Assembly: GCA_964562575.1 (NCBI GenBank)
Contig: CAZLTY010000028.1
Span: forward strand, 1 to 26,735
Origin: SG8-4 sp964562575
GTDB lineage: Bacteria > Planctomycetota > Phycisphaerae > Sedimentisphaerales > Anaerobacaceae
Length of the DNA stretch: 26,735 bases
Direction: 5' to 3'
Both the position numbers and the translations under genes were made by a program. Positions 17,294 to 24,420 of the stretch are shown here, piece by piece; the first letter of the stretch is position 1, and the number at the start of each line of letters is the position of its first letter. The notes beneath the pieces were generated by a model. That model saw nothing but the letters and a program-made list of their open reading frames with translations. It was not told the DNA's origin and ran no database searches.

Positions 17294-19767
17294 AACTGCC
17301 ACACTTGAATCCGCGCGTTGCCGGAATCGACGATGAATGCGCGACGCCGACTGTCGACCGCGACGCCCCAGGGATACGCCAGTTGCCCTAACTGCCGGCC
17401 CGCTTGACCGTAGACGGCAAGACTGCGACCCTCAGCATCGAATAGTTGTACTCTATTATTTCCGTATTCGCAAACGACCAGCGTTGAGTCGGCCAGCAGC
17501 GTCAGGTCGTAGGGGTAGCGAAGCTGACCAGCGTCTCTGCCTGCCGAGCCGATGTATCGCAGCAGCTCGCCATCGAGACTGTAAACCGCGATGCGATGAT
17601 TGCATGCATCGGCTACGTAGAGGCGCTTGCGCGATTGGTCCACGCAAAGAGCCGACGGTCGGGACAGCTCACCGAGCCCGCTGCCGGGCGCGGCGAAACA
17701 ATGCAGGAAGTCGCCCTGCTCTGTAAAGACACTGATCCGATCGTTGCCGCCGTATTCACTGACGAAGATTCTGCCGTCCTGGGAAAAGGCTACGTCGGTG
17801 GGATAAATGAAGCAACCGTCCTGTTCTCCAAACTTACCGAACTCGTCGATGAACTTGCCTTCCGGCGAGAAGATCACAACGCGAAAATAGTGCGTATCGG
17901 CTACGTAGAGATTGCCGTTCGCAGCGACAGTAAGGCCCGTGGGTTTGCCCGTTTCGGTCAGGGGCATTTCTATCGTAGCGAGAAAGTCGCCTTTGGGGCC
18001 AAACTTCTGGATCCTGCCTGTCTTATCGACAATGAAAAGCGAGCCGTCGCCGGCAATGTCGATGGCCCGTGGGTAGATGAACTGGCCCTGTCCCCGTCCG
18101 GATTGTCCGAAAGTAGCCAGTATCTTTGCCTCGTCGGGCGGCCTGGATTTACCGTCACAACCTGCCAAGGCCGTCGCAGCAGCGAGAAAGACTATCGAGA
18201 CCGTCCACCATCGCGTCCGCACGGCGCGCAGTAACAGCACCACCAGCGCGGTCAGGGCAAGAAACAGGCAAATCAGCACTAGGCAAGAAGCGATAACCTG
18301 CTGATCGCGGGCGTAATGCATCTGATTGAGCAAACGTTGAGCGAAATTCGGCAAGCCCGCAGGCAGCAGAACCATGGTGGCGGACAATTCCGTGATACTG
18401 AACATGACGATGAGAATAAAGGCCCCGACCACCAGAGGCCATGTGTGCGGCAGATGCACATACCACCAGGCCTTCCAGCTTGTGGCGCCATCGAGCGAGG
18501 CCATTTCCGACAGGCATCTTCGGTAGGTGCCTCGAGTCAGGAGCAGCAGAATCAGGGCTATCCCTGAGAATCTGCCCGCCTGCCCTGCCGAGACGATGTA
18601 CCAGCTTTGTCGCAACGCCATCGGGGCATGGCAAACGGCCAACATTTTCAAAAGAGAAACCGCAACCAGCGAGGCGGGGATAAACATGACGAGCAATATG
18701 GTCGTGCGCAACACAAAGGACAACAGTCGTCGCCGGTATAGCCGGCCGTGCGTTTCCACTGACATTGCCCCAAACGCAATCATACAGGCTATCGCCGCGG
18801 CGGTGCCTGCAACGACGAGTGACCAGGCCAGATCGTCGGAATGCAGCGTCAAGAACTGCCGAAGCGCCTGTGTGTCGGTCATGTTACCGATGAGCAGCGA
18901 TATCGGAATGATCAGCGAAATGCCGATCAGAAGCAACAGCAGCATCCACTGCCATCTGTGCGATTCGAGTTCGCCCGTCCCGACGGCAGCGGCGCCTGAA
19001 CCCCAGGAGCGGCAGCTTCTTCCCAGGACGACAGCAAGCACCAGAGCCACCGCGACCACGGGCCAGGCGGCCCGGGCCAGGTGACTTTCGGAGTGAGTCT
19101 CTTCGTAGAGAACAGCTAATTCGGTCCCAATCGTTTGCACACCTGCAAGGTGGAAGGTGGCAAACTCCGACAGCGACAGGACGAAACATACCGCGAAGGC
19201 CAAGAGTAGCGGGCGCCCGAGCAAGGGCAGTGTGATCTTCTTGAATGTCTCAAAACCGTTTGCGTCGAGAGATGCACAGTCCCAGATTTGTCGGTCAATG
19301 GTCCGCCACCCTTGAGCGATCAACAACGCGGCCAGCGGCCAGTGCCAAAGTACCAGAACCATAGACGAGCCCAGCGCCCCGACAAACCGGGCAAGTTCGG
19401 GTCTGCCCGACAGGTACGCCCCAAGCTCGGCTGTGGGGCTCAGCAAGAGCCCCCAGGCGTAGTAGAGAACGTAGCGCGGCAGAACCAGAGGCATCAGCAG
19501 CAATAGCAGCAGGACGTCTTTGCCTCTGCGGCATGTGCCGAGCAGACGCCCCGGCACCCAACCCAAAAGAACAGCCACCGCTGCGATAACTCCGGCCAAT
19601 GCCAGCGAACGCAGCGCCGCCGGGCCAATCCGGCTGGTGATTTGGACTGCGGTGGCCGGGGAAATTGCCTGGGCGAAGAAGACCGTTAGCGGCAGAAAGA
19701 TCACCACCGCCCACAGAGCTACAGAGCCGACCATCAGAAGCTTCGCTGGGACAGTGTCATCGCTCAC
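17290..19767 (-). CDS. Two-domain ABC importer permease (FbpB/ThiP type) fused to a lipoprotein-like NHL propeller
   Basis: An 825-residue protein in one uninterrupted frame. Residues 1-515 are a permease of about 12 membrane segments in two MetI-like halves, each with an EAA loop (ASLDANGFETFKKITLPLL at 165-183, EMASLDGATSWKAWWYVHLP at 421-440). This is the layout of iron(III) and thiamine importer permeases. Residues 516-537 form a complete lipoprotein signal: RTR, a hydrophobic core, and lipobox LAGC with Cys537. Residues 560-825 contain six NHL repeats, enough for a six-bladed propeller. The topology places the propeller outside the cytoplasmic membrane. The start is GTG 19767, with AGGGAG 8 nt upstream, overlapping the binding-protein stop by 4 nt (GTGA); the end overlaps the next gene by 4 nt. 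The partner is the binding protein just upstream. The fusion looks like two genes that lost a stop between them. The substrate is not determined. Confidence 0.93.
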   Translation of the reverse strand: MSDDTVPAKLLMVGSVALWAVVIFLPLTVFFAQAISPATAVQITSRIGPAALRSLALAGVIAAVAVLLGWVPGRLLGTCRRGKDVLLLLLLMPLVLPRYVLYYAWGLLLSPTAELGAYLSGRPELARFVGALGSSMVLVLWHWPLAALLIAQGWRTIDRQIWDCASLDANGFETFKKITLPLLGRPLLLAFAVCFVLSLSEFATFHLAGVQTIGTELAVLYEETHSESHLARAAWPVVAVALVLAVVLGRSCRSWGSGAAAVGTGELESHRWQWMLLLLLIGISLIIPISLLIGNMTDTQALRQFLTLHSDDLAWSLVVAGTAAAIACMIAFGAMSVETHGRLYRRRLLSFVLRTTILLVMFIPASLVAVSLLKMLAVCHAPMALRQSWYIVSAGQAGRFSGIALILLLLTRGTYRRCLSEMASLDGATSWKAWWYVHLPHTWPLVVGAFILIVMFSITELSATMVLLPAGLPNFAQRLLNQMHYARDQQVIASCLVLICLFLALTALVVLLLRAVRTRWWTVSIVFLAAATALAGCDGKSRPPDEAKILATFGQSGRGQGQFIYPRAIDIAGDGSLFIVDKTGRIQKFGPKGDFLATIEMPLTETGKPTGLTVAANGNLYVADTHYFRVVIFSPEGKFIDEFGKFGEQDGCFIYPTDVAFSQDGRIFVSEYGGNDRISVFTEQGDFLHCFAAPGSGLGELSRPSALCVDQSRKRLYVADACNHRIAVYSLDGELLRYIGSAGRDAGQLRYPYDLTLLADSTLVVCEYGNNRVQLFDAEGRSLAVYGQAGRQLGQLAYPWGVAVDSRRRAFIVDSGNARIQVWQL
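18157..18222 (-). other. Internal lipoprotein signal with possible internal GTG start inside the permease-NHL gene
   Basis: GTG at 18222 (residue 516) would start a 22-residue signal with Arg at positions 2 and 4, a hydrophobic core, and Cys at 18157-18159 in LAGC. That is exactly what a free-standing NHL lipoprotein would have. The ribosome site upstream is weak (GGTGGTG, too far away), so internal initiation is possible but not well supported. Alternatively, signal peptidase II could cut the fusion here. Confidence 0.6.
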
Positions 19768-20828
19768 CTAAGAATCTCCCTGGCAGTTCGGATGGCTGTA
19801 GGCAATTGGTCGGCTATCTTTCCGTAGTCGACATCCAAGGGCTTGGCAATGGCATACAACTGGAATTGCTCAGCCAGGGCCTTGTGAACGGGGCTGTTAT
19901 GCGAATCGCTGGCAGCGAGCATTCGCTCGAGCTGCTCACTGAGAAGAAAGTCCATCAGTTCGCCGGCCTCTTCCAGATGCGCTGCGCCTTTGATAACGGC
20001 GGCGGTATTCGGTATCGTCAGCACACCGTCGCCGGCTTGATCCAGAAAGTTCATCGCCACAGGCCAGCCGTTTCGCTGGGCGGCGTAGACGTCGTCGGTG
20101 TCGGTAAAACACACATCGGCCTGGCCCGTCGCAACCATCCTCACCGCTGTGCTGTTGCCGGCGACAATGCGCATGTCATTGGCCTTGAGTCGCTCCAGAA
20201 TCTGCCGTGCGCCGGCGGCGCCGTAGTGAACAAACCAACTGGCCACGTCCCCGCCCGTCGTGCCAAATTCGGGCGCTGCCATAACCAGCCGACCCTTCCA
20301 CTTGGCGTCAAGGACATCCTCAAGAGACCTGGGGGCATCCTCGGCGGAAACTCTGTCAGTGCTGTAGGCGATGACTCGTGCGCGCAGGGCAAAGCCATAC
20401 CACCGGCCGTCGGCATCTGCGATCGCAGCGGGCCAATCGGTGGTTGCGTCACTGCTGTAGGAAGCCAGAAGAGAATCCCGCGCCAGGCGAATGGTGTGGA
20501 AAATCTCGCTCGACCAGAATACATCGGCAACGGGCGAAGTCGCCTCCGCTTTTATCTTCTGAACCAGGCCGACCGTCTTGCTCGCCTCAGTATCGAAGCG
20601 GGCCAGGACCTTGATGCCGGATAGCTGCTCGAACTCGGCGATGATCGGCTCGGCGATTTCCTGATCCACCGAACAGTACAGGACCACCTCTCTTCTTTCA
20701 GGATTGGAACTCTGCGAGCACGATAGAAGAAGGCATGGTAATAGGACCGTCAGAGCCACCGCTAAGCGGGGGAAAATTGCTGTTATACCCTTCAGGGTAG
20801 GAAATTCCCGCGAGCATAACGACAACAT
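19764..20828 (-). CDS. Periplasmic substrate-binding lipoprotein (FbpA/iron-type family)
   Basis: A 354-residue binding protein with an N-terminal hydrophobic segment and lipobox LLSC (Cys37), so it is probably lipid-anchored in the envelope. The mature part begins EVVLYCSVDQEIAEPIIAEFEQLSG in form, typical of the iron(III)/thiamine/spermidine binding-protein group, and keeps ADVFWSSE, VIAYSTDRV and a C-terminal PNTAAVIKGAAHLEEAGELMDFLLS-type segment. The metal-binding Tyr pair of ferric-binding proteins cannot be placed with certainty, so the substrate is open. I chose ATG 20828 because it gives a normal lipoprotein signal; the frame stays open up to GTG 20933, which overlaps the preceding gene, but those residues look unlike a signal. 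The gene is coupled to the permease by a GTGA overlap. Confidence 0.92.
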   Translation of the reverse strand: MLSLCSREFPTLKGITAIFPRLAVALTVLLPCLLLSCSQSSNPERREVVLYCSVDQEIAEPIIAEFEQLSGIKVLARFDTEASKTVGLVQKIKAEATSPVADVFWSSEIFHTIRLARDSLLASYSSDATTDWPAAIADADGRWYGFALRARVIAYSTDRVSAEDAPRSLEDVLDAKWKGRLVMAAPEFGTTGGDVASWFVHYGAAGARQILERLKANDMRIVAGNSTAVRMVATGQADVCFTDTDDVYAAQRNGWPVAMNFLDQAGDGVLTIPNTAAVIKGAAHLEEAGELMDFLLSEQLERMLAASDSHNSPVHKALAEQFQLYAIAKPLDVDYGKIADQLPTAIRTAREILR

Positions 20829-20850
20829 GGTATTGCAGAGCCCCCTACCC
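20786..20850 (-). promoter_or_regulatory. Possible switchable RNA hairpins around the binding-protein start
   Basis: In minus-strand RNA, GGGTAGG (20844-20850) can pair with CCTACCC (20795-20801), enclosing the ATG at 20828. The same CCTACCC can instead form a local hairpin with GGGTA (20786-20790) over a TGAA loop. The two pairings exclude each other. The pairings are visible, but regulation by them is inferred, and a 7-nt match of this kind may arise by chance. Confidence 0.25.
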
Positions 20851-20929
20851 GCGCAAAAACGCGAATTTTCAATCACGAACACTATATTATCTTTCGCATA
20901 CGGATAATCCTTTGGTGGAAGCATTTCCC

Positions 20930-22594
20930 TCACTCACCGCCGGATTGTTCGAGCTGGCCAAAATATGTCTTTATCGCATCCTCGTACCTGCGCGGGATTT
21001 CGTTTTCGCTTATGGCCTCGGCGGCTCCGTCACGGGCGGCTTGAACGACCTCGGTAAAGTCGCGCATGGCCTGGCCTTTTATCTGCGACTCCTTGAAATA
21101 CCAACTGGCGATGACCGGACCCTGCCCCGGCTTGTTCGCAGTGCGAAGGCGTTTCGTACCGGTCTGCCCGCTATCGTCTGTCTTGCGGGGGCCATAACCT
21201 ATTCCCGGCCCTCCCGTTCCACCTCCGGCGCCCCTGGAATATCCTTCGGCAAACGGCCCATAGCCGCCGGGCCCGTCACATAACCCATCGCCGAGGCAGC
21301 CGATGGCGCGGGCAATCTCATCGAGCGTGGCCTGGGTCAGCATCAACTGCTGCTTGAGACTTTCAATGTCGTCCAACTGCTCCATCACGGCGGCCAGCTC
21401 ATCTCCGGACAGTCCTCCGGCGCCTGCGCCGCAGGCGGCCATTGCCCTGCCGAGACCGGCACATCGGCTCATGGCCGATCGGCTGGCGGCGGCCTTGCGC
21501 AACAGCTCTTCGATCTTGTCAGATGTGAGGCCCTGCTTCTGCAAAGCCTGGCGCAATTGCTCGTCACTCATCTTGGCAAGTTTCTTGTCCAGCCCGAGTT
21601 TCTCCAGCTCCTTCTCGAACTCGTCGTTCTTGCGGGCTAATTCGCCAAGCTGCTTGGCCAGAGCCTGCAACTGTTTGGTCAGAGCCTTTTGCTGCTCGGG
21701 GTTCAGCTTGCCTTCGGCCAATTCCTTTTGCACTTGACTGAGAAGGTTGGAGGCCTGGGCGAAATTGCCTTTGGCCAACGCCAACATGATCTTCTGCGAA
21801 AAAGGATCAGCCGAGCCGCGCAGTTGCTTAAACATCTTCTGCATCATCTTAACAGAATCGAGCTGCTCGCTGTTCTGCATTTTCTTGATCTTGTCCGAGA
21901 GATCGCCGAGCTTGCTGATCGCCCGGCGCTTGATCTCCTGCGGCTTGGCATTCCCGGGTGCCTGGTCCAGCTTGCTCAACGCATCGGCCAACTCGGGCTC
22001 GCCCAATCGTTCGACGGTCGACTTGACGAGACTGGCAGCGTCTTTAATGGCTACTTTGGCCTTCTCAAGTTGTTGGGTCTTTTCCTGCTCCTGCTCTTTC
22101 TTTCGCAAGAATCCGAGAAGGTCCTTCTGGGGCAAAAACATGGCAAGCACCATTACTGTAAGCCACGTGCTGACCGCGTAAATCCAGCACTTCGATGGCT
22201 TGATCGGAAAATGTCCCCGGACACTTGCGCGGCCGGCGCTCTCGCGGGCTTCGTTGCGGGCGGCATCGGCGAAAGGGTCTTCGGCGTCCGCCAGTGCCAA
22301 AGTCGTGCTGAAACGCTCGTGCAGCCTCAGTCGGTCGTCGATCAGCAGTGAGACCTGCATGCGGCTCGGCTGTCTCAGAAGCCAGAGCAAAAGAACCGTG
22401 ACTGTCACGACTGCCCAGAAGCCAAGGATAGTTCCGTTATTGATTACGCTTAAAGCCAGCAGACGCTCGGTCAGGACGGTCAGGACTGCAATAATCCCGG
22501 CGGCAATCAGCACGCGCCCAGTATGCCTGAGCAGCAGGTTAATGGTACATCTGAACCAAATGCTGCGAATTCTCTTGTCGAGTGGTTTGAGCAT
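20930..22594 (-). CDS. Membrane protein with long coiled coil and Gly-rich region
   Basis: A 554-residue protein of unknown function. It has three predicted membrane segments (27-47, 55-73, 137-155), resembling the N-terminal layout of DUF4175-like proteins. A long charged helical region (about 165-370), rich in Lys, Glu, Gln and Leu, is likely coiled coil. A Gly-rich stretch (385-395 and 432-470) follows, then a C-terminal helical part ending in KTYFGQLEQSGGE. Cys residues occur at 378, 388, 433 and 439. The start is ATG 22594, with AAAGGA 8 nt upstream; an upstream ATG at 22639 has no better support. It is the first gene of the long block and is followed by the importer binding-protein gene. 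By analogy with other MoxR/VWA clusters, which often include a TM-plus-coiled-coil protein, it may be a scaffold. Confidence 0.87.
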   Translation of the reverse strand: MLKPLDKRIRSIWFRCTINLLLRHTGRVLIAAGIIAVLTVLTERLLALSVINNGTILGFWAVVTVTVLLLWLLRQPSRMQVSLLIDDRLRLHERFSTTLALADAEDPFADAARNEARESAGRASVRGHFPIKPSKCWIYAVSTWLTVMVLAMFLPQKDLLGFLRKKEQEQEKTQQLEKAKVAIKDAASLVKSTVERLGEPELADALSKLDQAPGNAKPQEIKRRAISKLGDLSDKIKKMQNSEQLDSVKMMQKMFKQLRGSADPFSQKIMLALAKGNFAQASNLLSQVQKELAEGKLNPEQQKALTKQLQALAKQLGELARKNDEFEKELEKLGLDKKLAKMSDEQLRQALQKQGLTSDKIEELLRKAAASRSAMSRCAGLGRAMAACGAGAGGLSGDELAAVMEQLDDIESLKQQLMLTQATLDEIARAIGCLGDGLCDGPGGYGPFAEGYSRGAGGGTGGPGIGYGPRKTDDSGQTGTKRLRTANKPGQGPVIASWYFKESQIKGQAMRDFTEVVQAARDGAAEAISENEIPRRYEDAIKTYFGQLEQSGGE

Positions 22595-22831
22595 TCTCAA
22601 TTCCTTTGCCGCCGGGGCGCTAAACCCCAGCTTCTGCAACCGGACATACTGCCCGGGTCTCTTCGAAGAATGACCAGCATTATATTATAGACGCATGCAA
22701 ACCCGAAACGTTACACATTATATCGGTCGATTTCCGCCATTTGCAGAAAATTTACGCTTCTGAGCCATTTACGACAGATTTTCCCCCAGGAACTTCTCGA
22801 CGACCGCCGAAGAACGCACTTTCCTGCGCAT
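22595..22831 (-). promoter_or_regulatory. Intergenic region probably carrying the promoter of the long gene block
   Basis: This 237-bp gap is the widest in front of the block. On the minus strand it contains two perfect TATAAT sequences (22717-22722 and 22684-22689). Neither has a good -35 box at 16-18 nt; the first has only TGCAAA at 17 nt. No hairpin with a U-tract was seen to end transcription of the preceding gene. A promoter here is likely from gene layout but not proven by sequence. Confidence 0.35.
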
Positions 22832-24205
22832 TCATCGCTCGACGATGAAAGTCACATCCCAATTCGGAGGTTTTTCTCCTCTCGTCTTGCGGGTCTGTTT
22901 TTCCCTGCCGCCATCGTCGCTCAGGTCCTCGCCGATACTGTAAACAACGAAGCCGGGTTGCAGCTTTCTGTATCGCAGATCATTACCGTCGAAGGGATCC
23001 TTGGGGACGGTTTCGAGGTAAGCCGGCACGAGGTCCGCGAGTTTGCCCGGCAGCGCGCCGGCCGCGAGACGATAGCGCTGGATCGCAAGGGCAACTCGGG
23101 CGCTGCGAAGGCGTGCTACGGCTCTTGTTTCTATGGTGGTGACTCTCGATAGTGCCGGCATAATCGTATGCAGCATCACGCGGGCGTGTGAAGTCGATTG
23201 GAGCCTGGCGTCAACGGCGTTGACGGCCTCCAGGCGCTCGTGCATAGGAAGCTGGGTCGCCTTCAAGTATCCGTCCATAAGATCAAGGTAAATAACCGCA
23301 TCGGAATCCGCCATGCCCACACCCCTGTAAACCGCCAGGGCACATCTGAAAAGAGAACCGCCACCGCCGCCGAGAACGTCCGGGCCAACCGACTCCGGCA
23401 CGCGGAAGAAGCCTACCCCAGCGCAACGTTCGCCCACAAATGCACAGGATATGTCGGAAGTACGCTCGCTGTCGCGGACACACTCGAGAAGCTCGAAAAG
23501 TTGCTCATCGGTCAGTTCGGTCCGGTTGATGACCTGTTCGAGGACCGACATTGCAGAACTCTGGCATGCAGCACGAACAAGTTGAGAGATCGTAACAGGC
23601 TCTCGCGCAAGCGAGCGGGCGATTCCAAAAGCCGATATTACCGAACGCATAGCCGAGGGGCCGTCTCCGTTCTCGGCATACAGAATGGCCTCAAGTCCCA
23701 GCAACCTCACGGCATTGCGTATTTCACCCACATTGGGCGTCAATGTCGCAAAACCGGCAGTCAGGTCGATAGGATAGCGGCAGTTCTCTATCTGGCTCCC
23801 TTCGTGGAACAAATCGAGAGCTTCGTTGTTGTCGGCAATGTATTGAGCCATCAGACTTTTCGTGTCTTCAGCGAGCGGTTCTGTGCGAGCGGGAAGCTCT
23901 GCCCTGCCGATAAGCGGCAACGATTTGGATCTCTCCTTGTCCCATTCTTCATAGAATGAAAGGCCCTCTTCAATTGTATAGGCAGCGTTCTCAACATCGG
24001 GCGGGATATTGTACCACTGGTCCAGCTCGGCGCCCGTTACGGGATAGCCCGCAGCGTAGATGGCGTCAATCCGGGCCTTCAGCTTGAATTTCGTGCTGAG
24101 TCTGAAAATTGCAAACGCCGCCACGCCTGCAAGAAGCAAGGCTATCAGTACGTGAGAAAACTTTATTTTTCGCCGTTTCTTCGGGGCTTTTCTGCGGTCA
24201 TTCAC
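22832..24205 (-). CDS. Membrane-anchored hypothetical protein with GspG-like C-terminal motif
   Basis: A 457-residue protein that I do not recognise as a characterised family. It has a very basic N-terminus (RRKAPKKRRKIK), one membrane segment (17-36), and a mostly helical body. The C-terminal part (about 370-457) contains ALAIQRYRLAAGALPGKLADL, YLETVPKDPFDG, VVYSIGEDLSDDGG and a final DVTFIVER. That pattern recalls the C-terminal half of major pseudopilins (GspG) and occurs in many planctomycete hypothetical proteins. The start is GTG 24205, with GGGAG 9 nt upstream. It points away from the oxidoreductase gene across a 215-bp divergent gap and is 237 bp from the block downstream, so it may be transcribed alone. 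Confidence 0.85.
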   Translation of the reverse strand: MNDRRKAPKKRRKIKFSHVLIALLLAGVAAFAIFRLSTKFKLKARIDAIYAAGYPVTGAELDQWYNIPPDVENAAYTIEEGLSFYEEWDKERSKSLPLIGRAELPARTEPLAEDTKSLMAQYIADNNEALDLFHEGSQIENCRYPIDLTAGFATLTPNVGEIRNAVRLLGLEAILYAENGDGPSAMRSVISAFGIARSLAREPVTISQLVRAACQSSAMSVLEQVINRTELTDEQLFELLECVRDSERTSDISCAFVGERCAGVGFFRVPESVGPDVLGGGGGSLFRCALAVYRGVGMADSDAVIYLDLMDGYLKATQLPMHERLEAVNAVDARLQSTSHARVMLHTIMPALSRVTTIETRAVARLRSARVALAIQRYRLAAGALPGKLADLVPAYLETVPKDPFDGNDLRYRKLQPGFVVYSIGEDLSDDGGREKQTRKTRGEKPPNWDVTFIVER

Positions 24206-24303
24206 TAGTGAAATCTCCCTTGAGCAAATCCAACGCTGTGATTTGACGCTTATATTACCACAGTCTTATCTGCCTTGGCACCATCTATATTGGAAATTTG
24301 GCT

Positions 24304-24331
24304 TTGCGATGTTGGCAGATGACCCTATAAT
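24304..24331 (+). promoter_or_regulatory. Sigma70-type promoter for the oxidoreductase-pseudopilin unit
   Basis: TTGCGA (24304-24309, four of six -35 bases) is followed after 16 nt by a perfect TATAAT (24326-24331). This predicts a transcript start near 24338 and a leader of about 80 nt before ATG 24421. It lies in the divergent gap 24206-24420; no comparable promoter was found there for the minus-strand gene. Confidence 0.5.
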
Positions 24332-24420
24332 AGGAGGTAGCAATAGGAAACAAGGCAGAAATGCAAATCGTCTGCTTGGTAACGCTTGGCCAGAACAAGG
24401 GCAACTTTTGGAGATGACAG

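Noticed and set aside
19665..20624. Plus-strand open frame of 319 codons
   Set aside because: It is antisense to the binding-protein and permease genes, and its translation is not protein-like.
20786..20850. TPP or other known riboswitch ahead of the binding-protein gene
   Set aside because: No conserved core of a known class (for example the TPP CUGAGA and ACCUGA elements) was found; only simple alternative pairings are visible.
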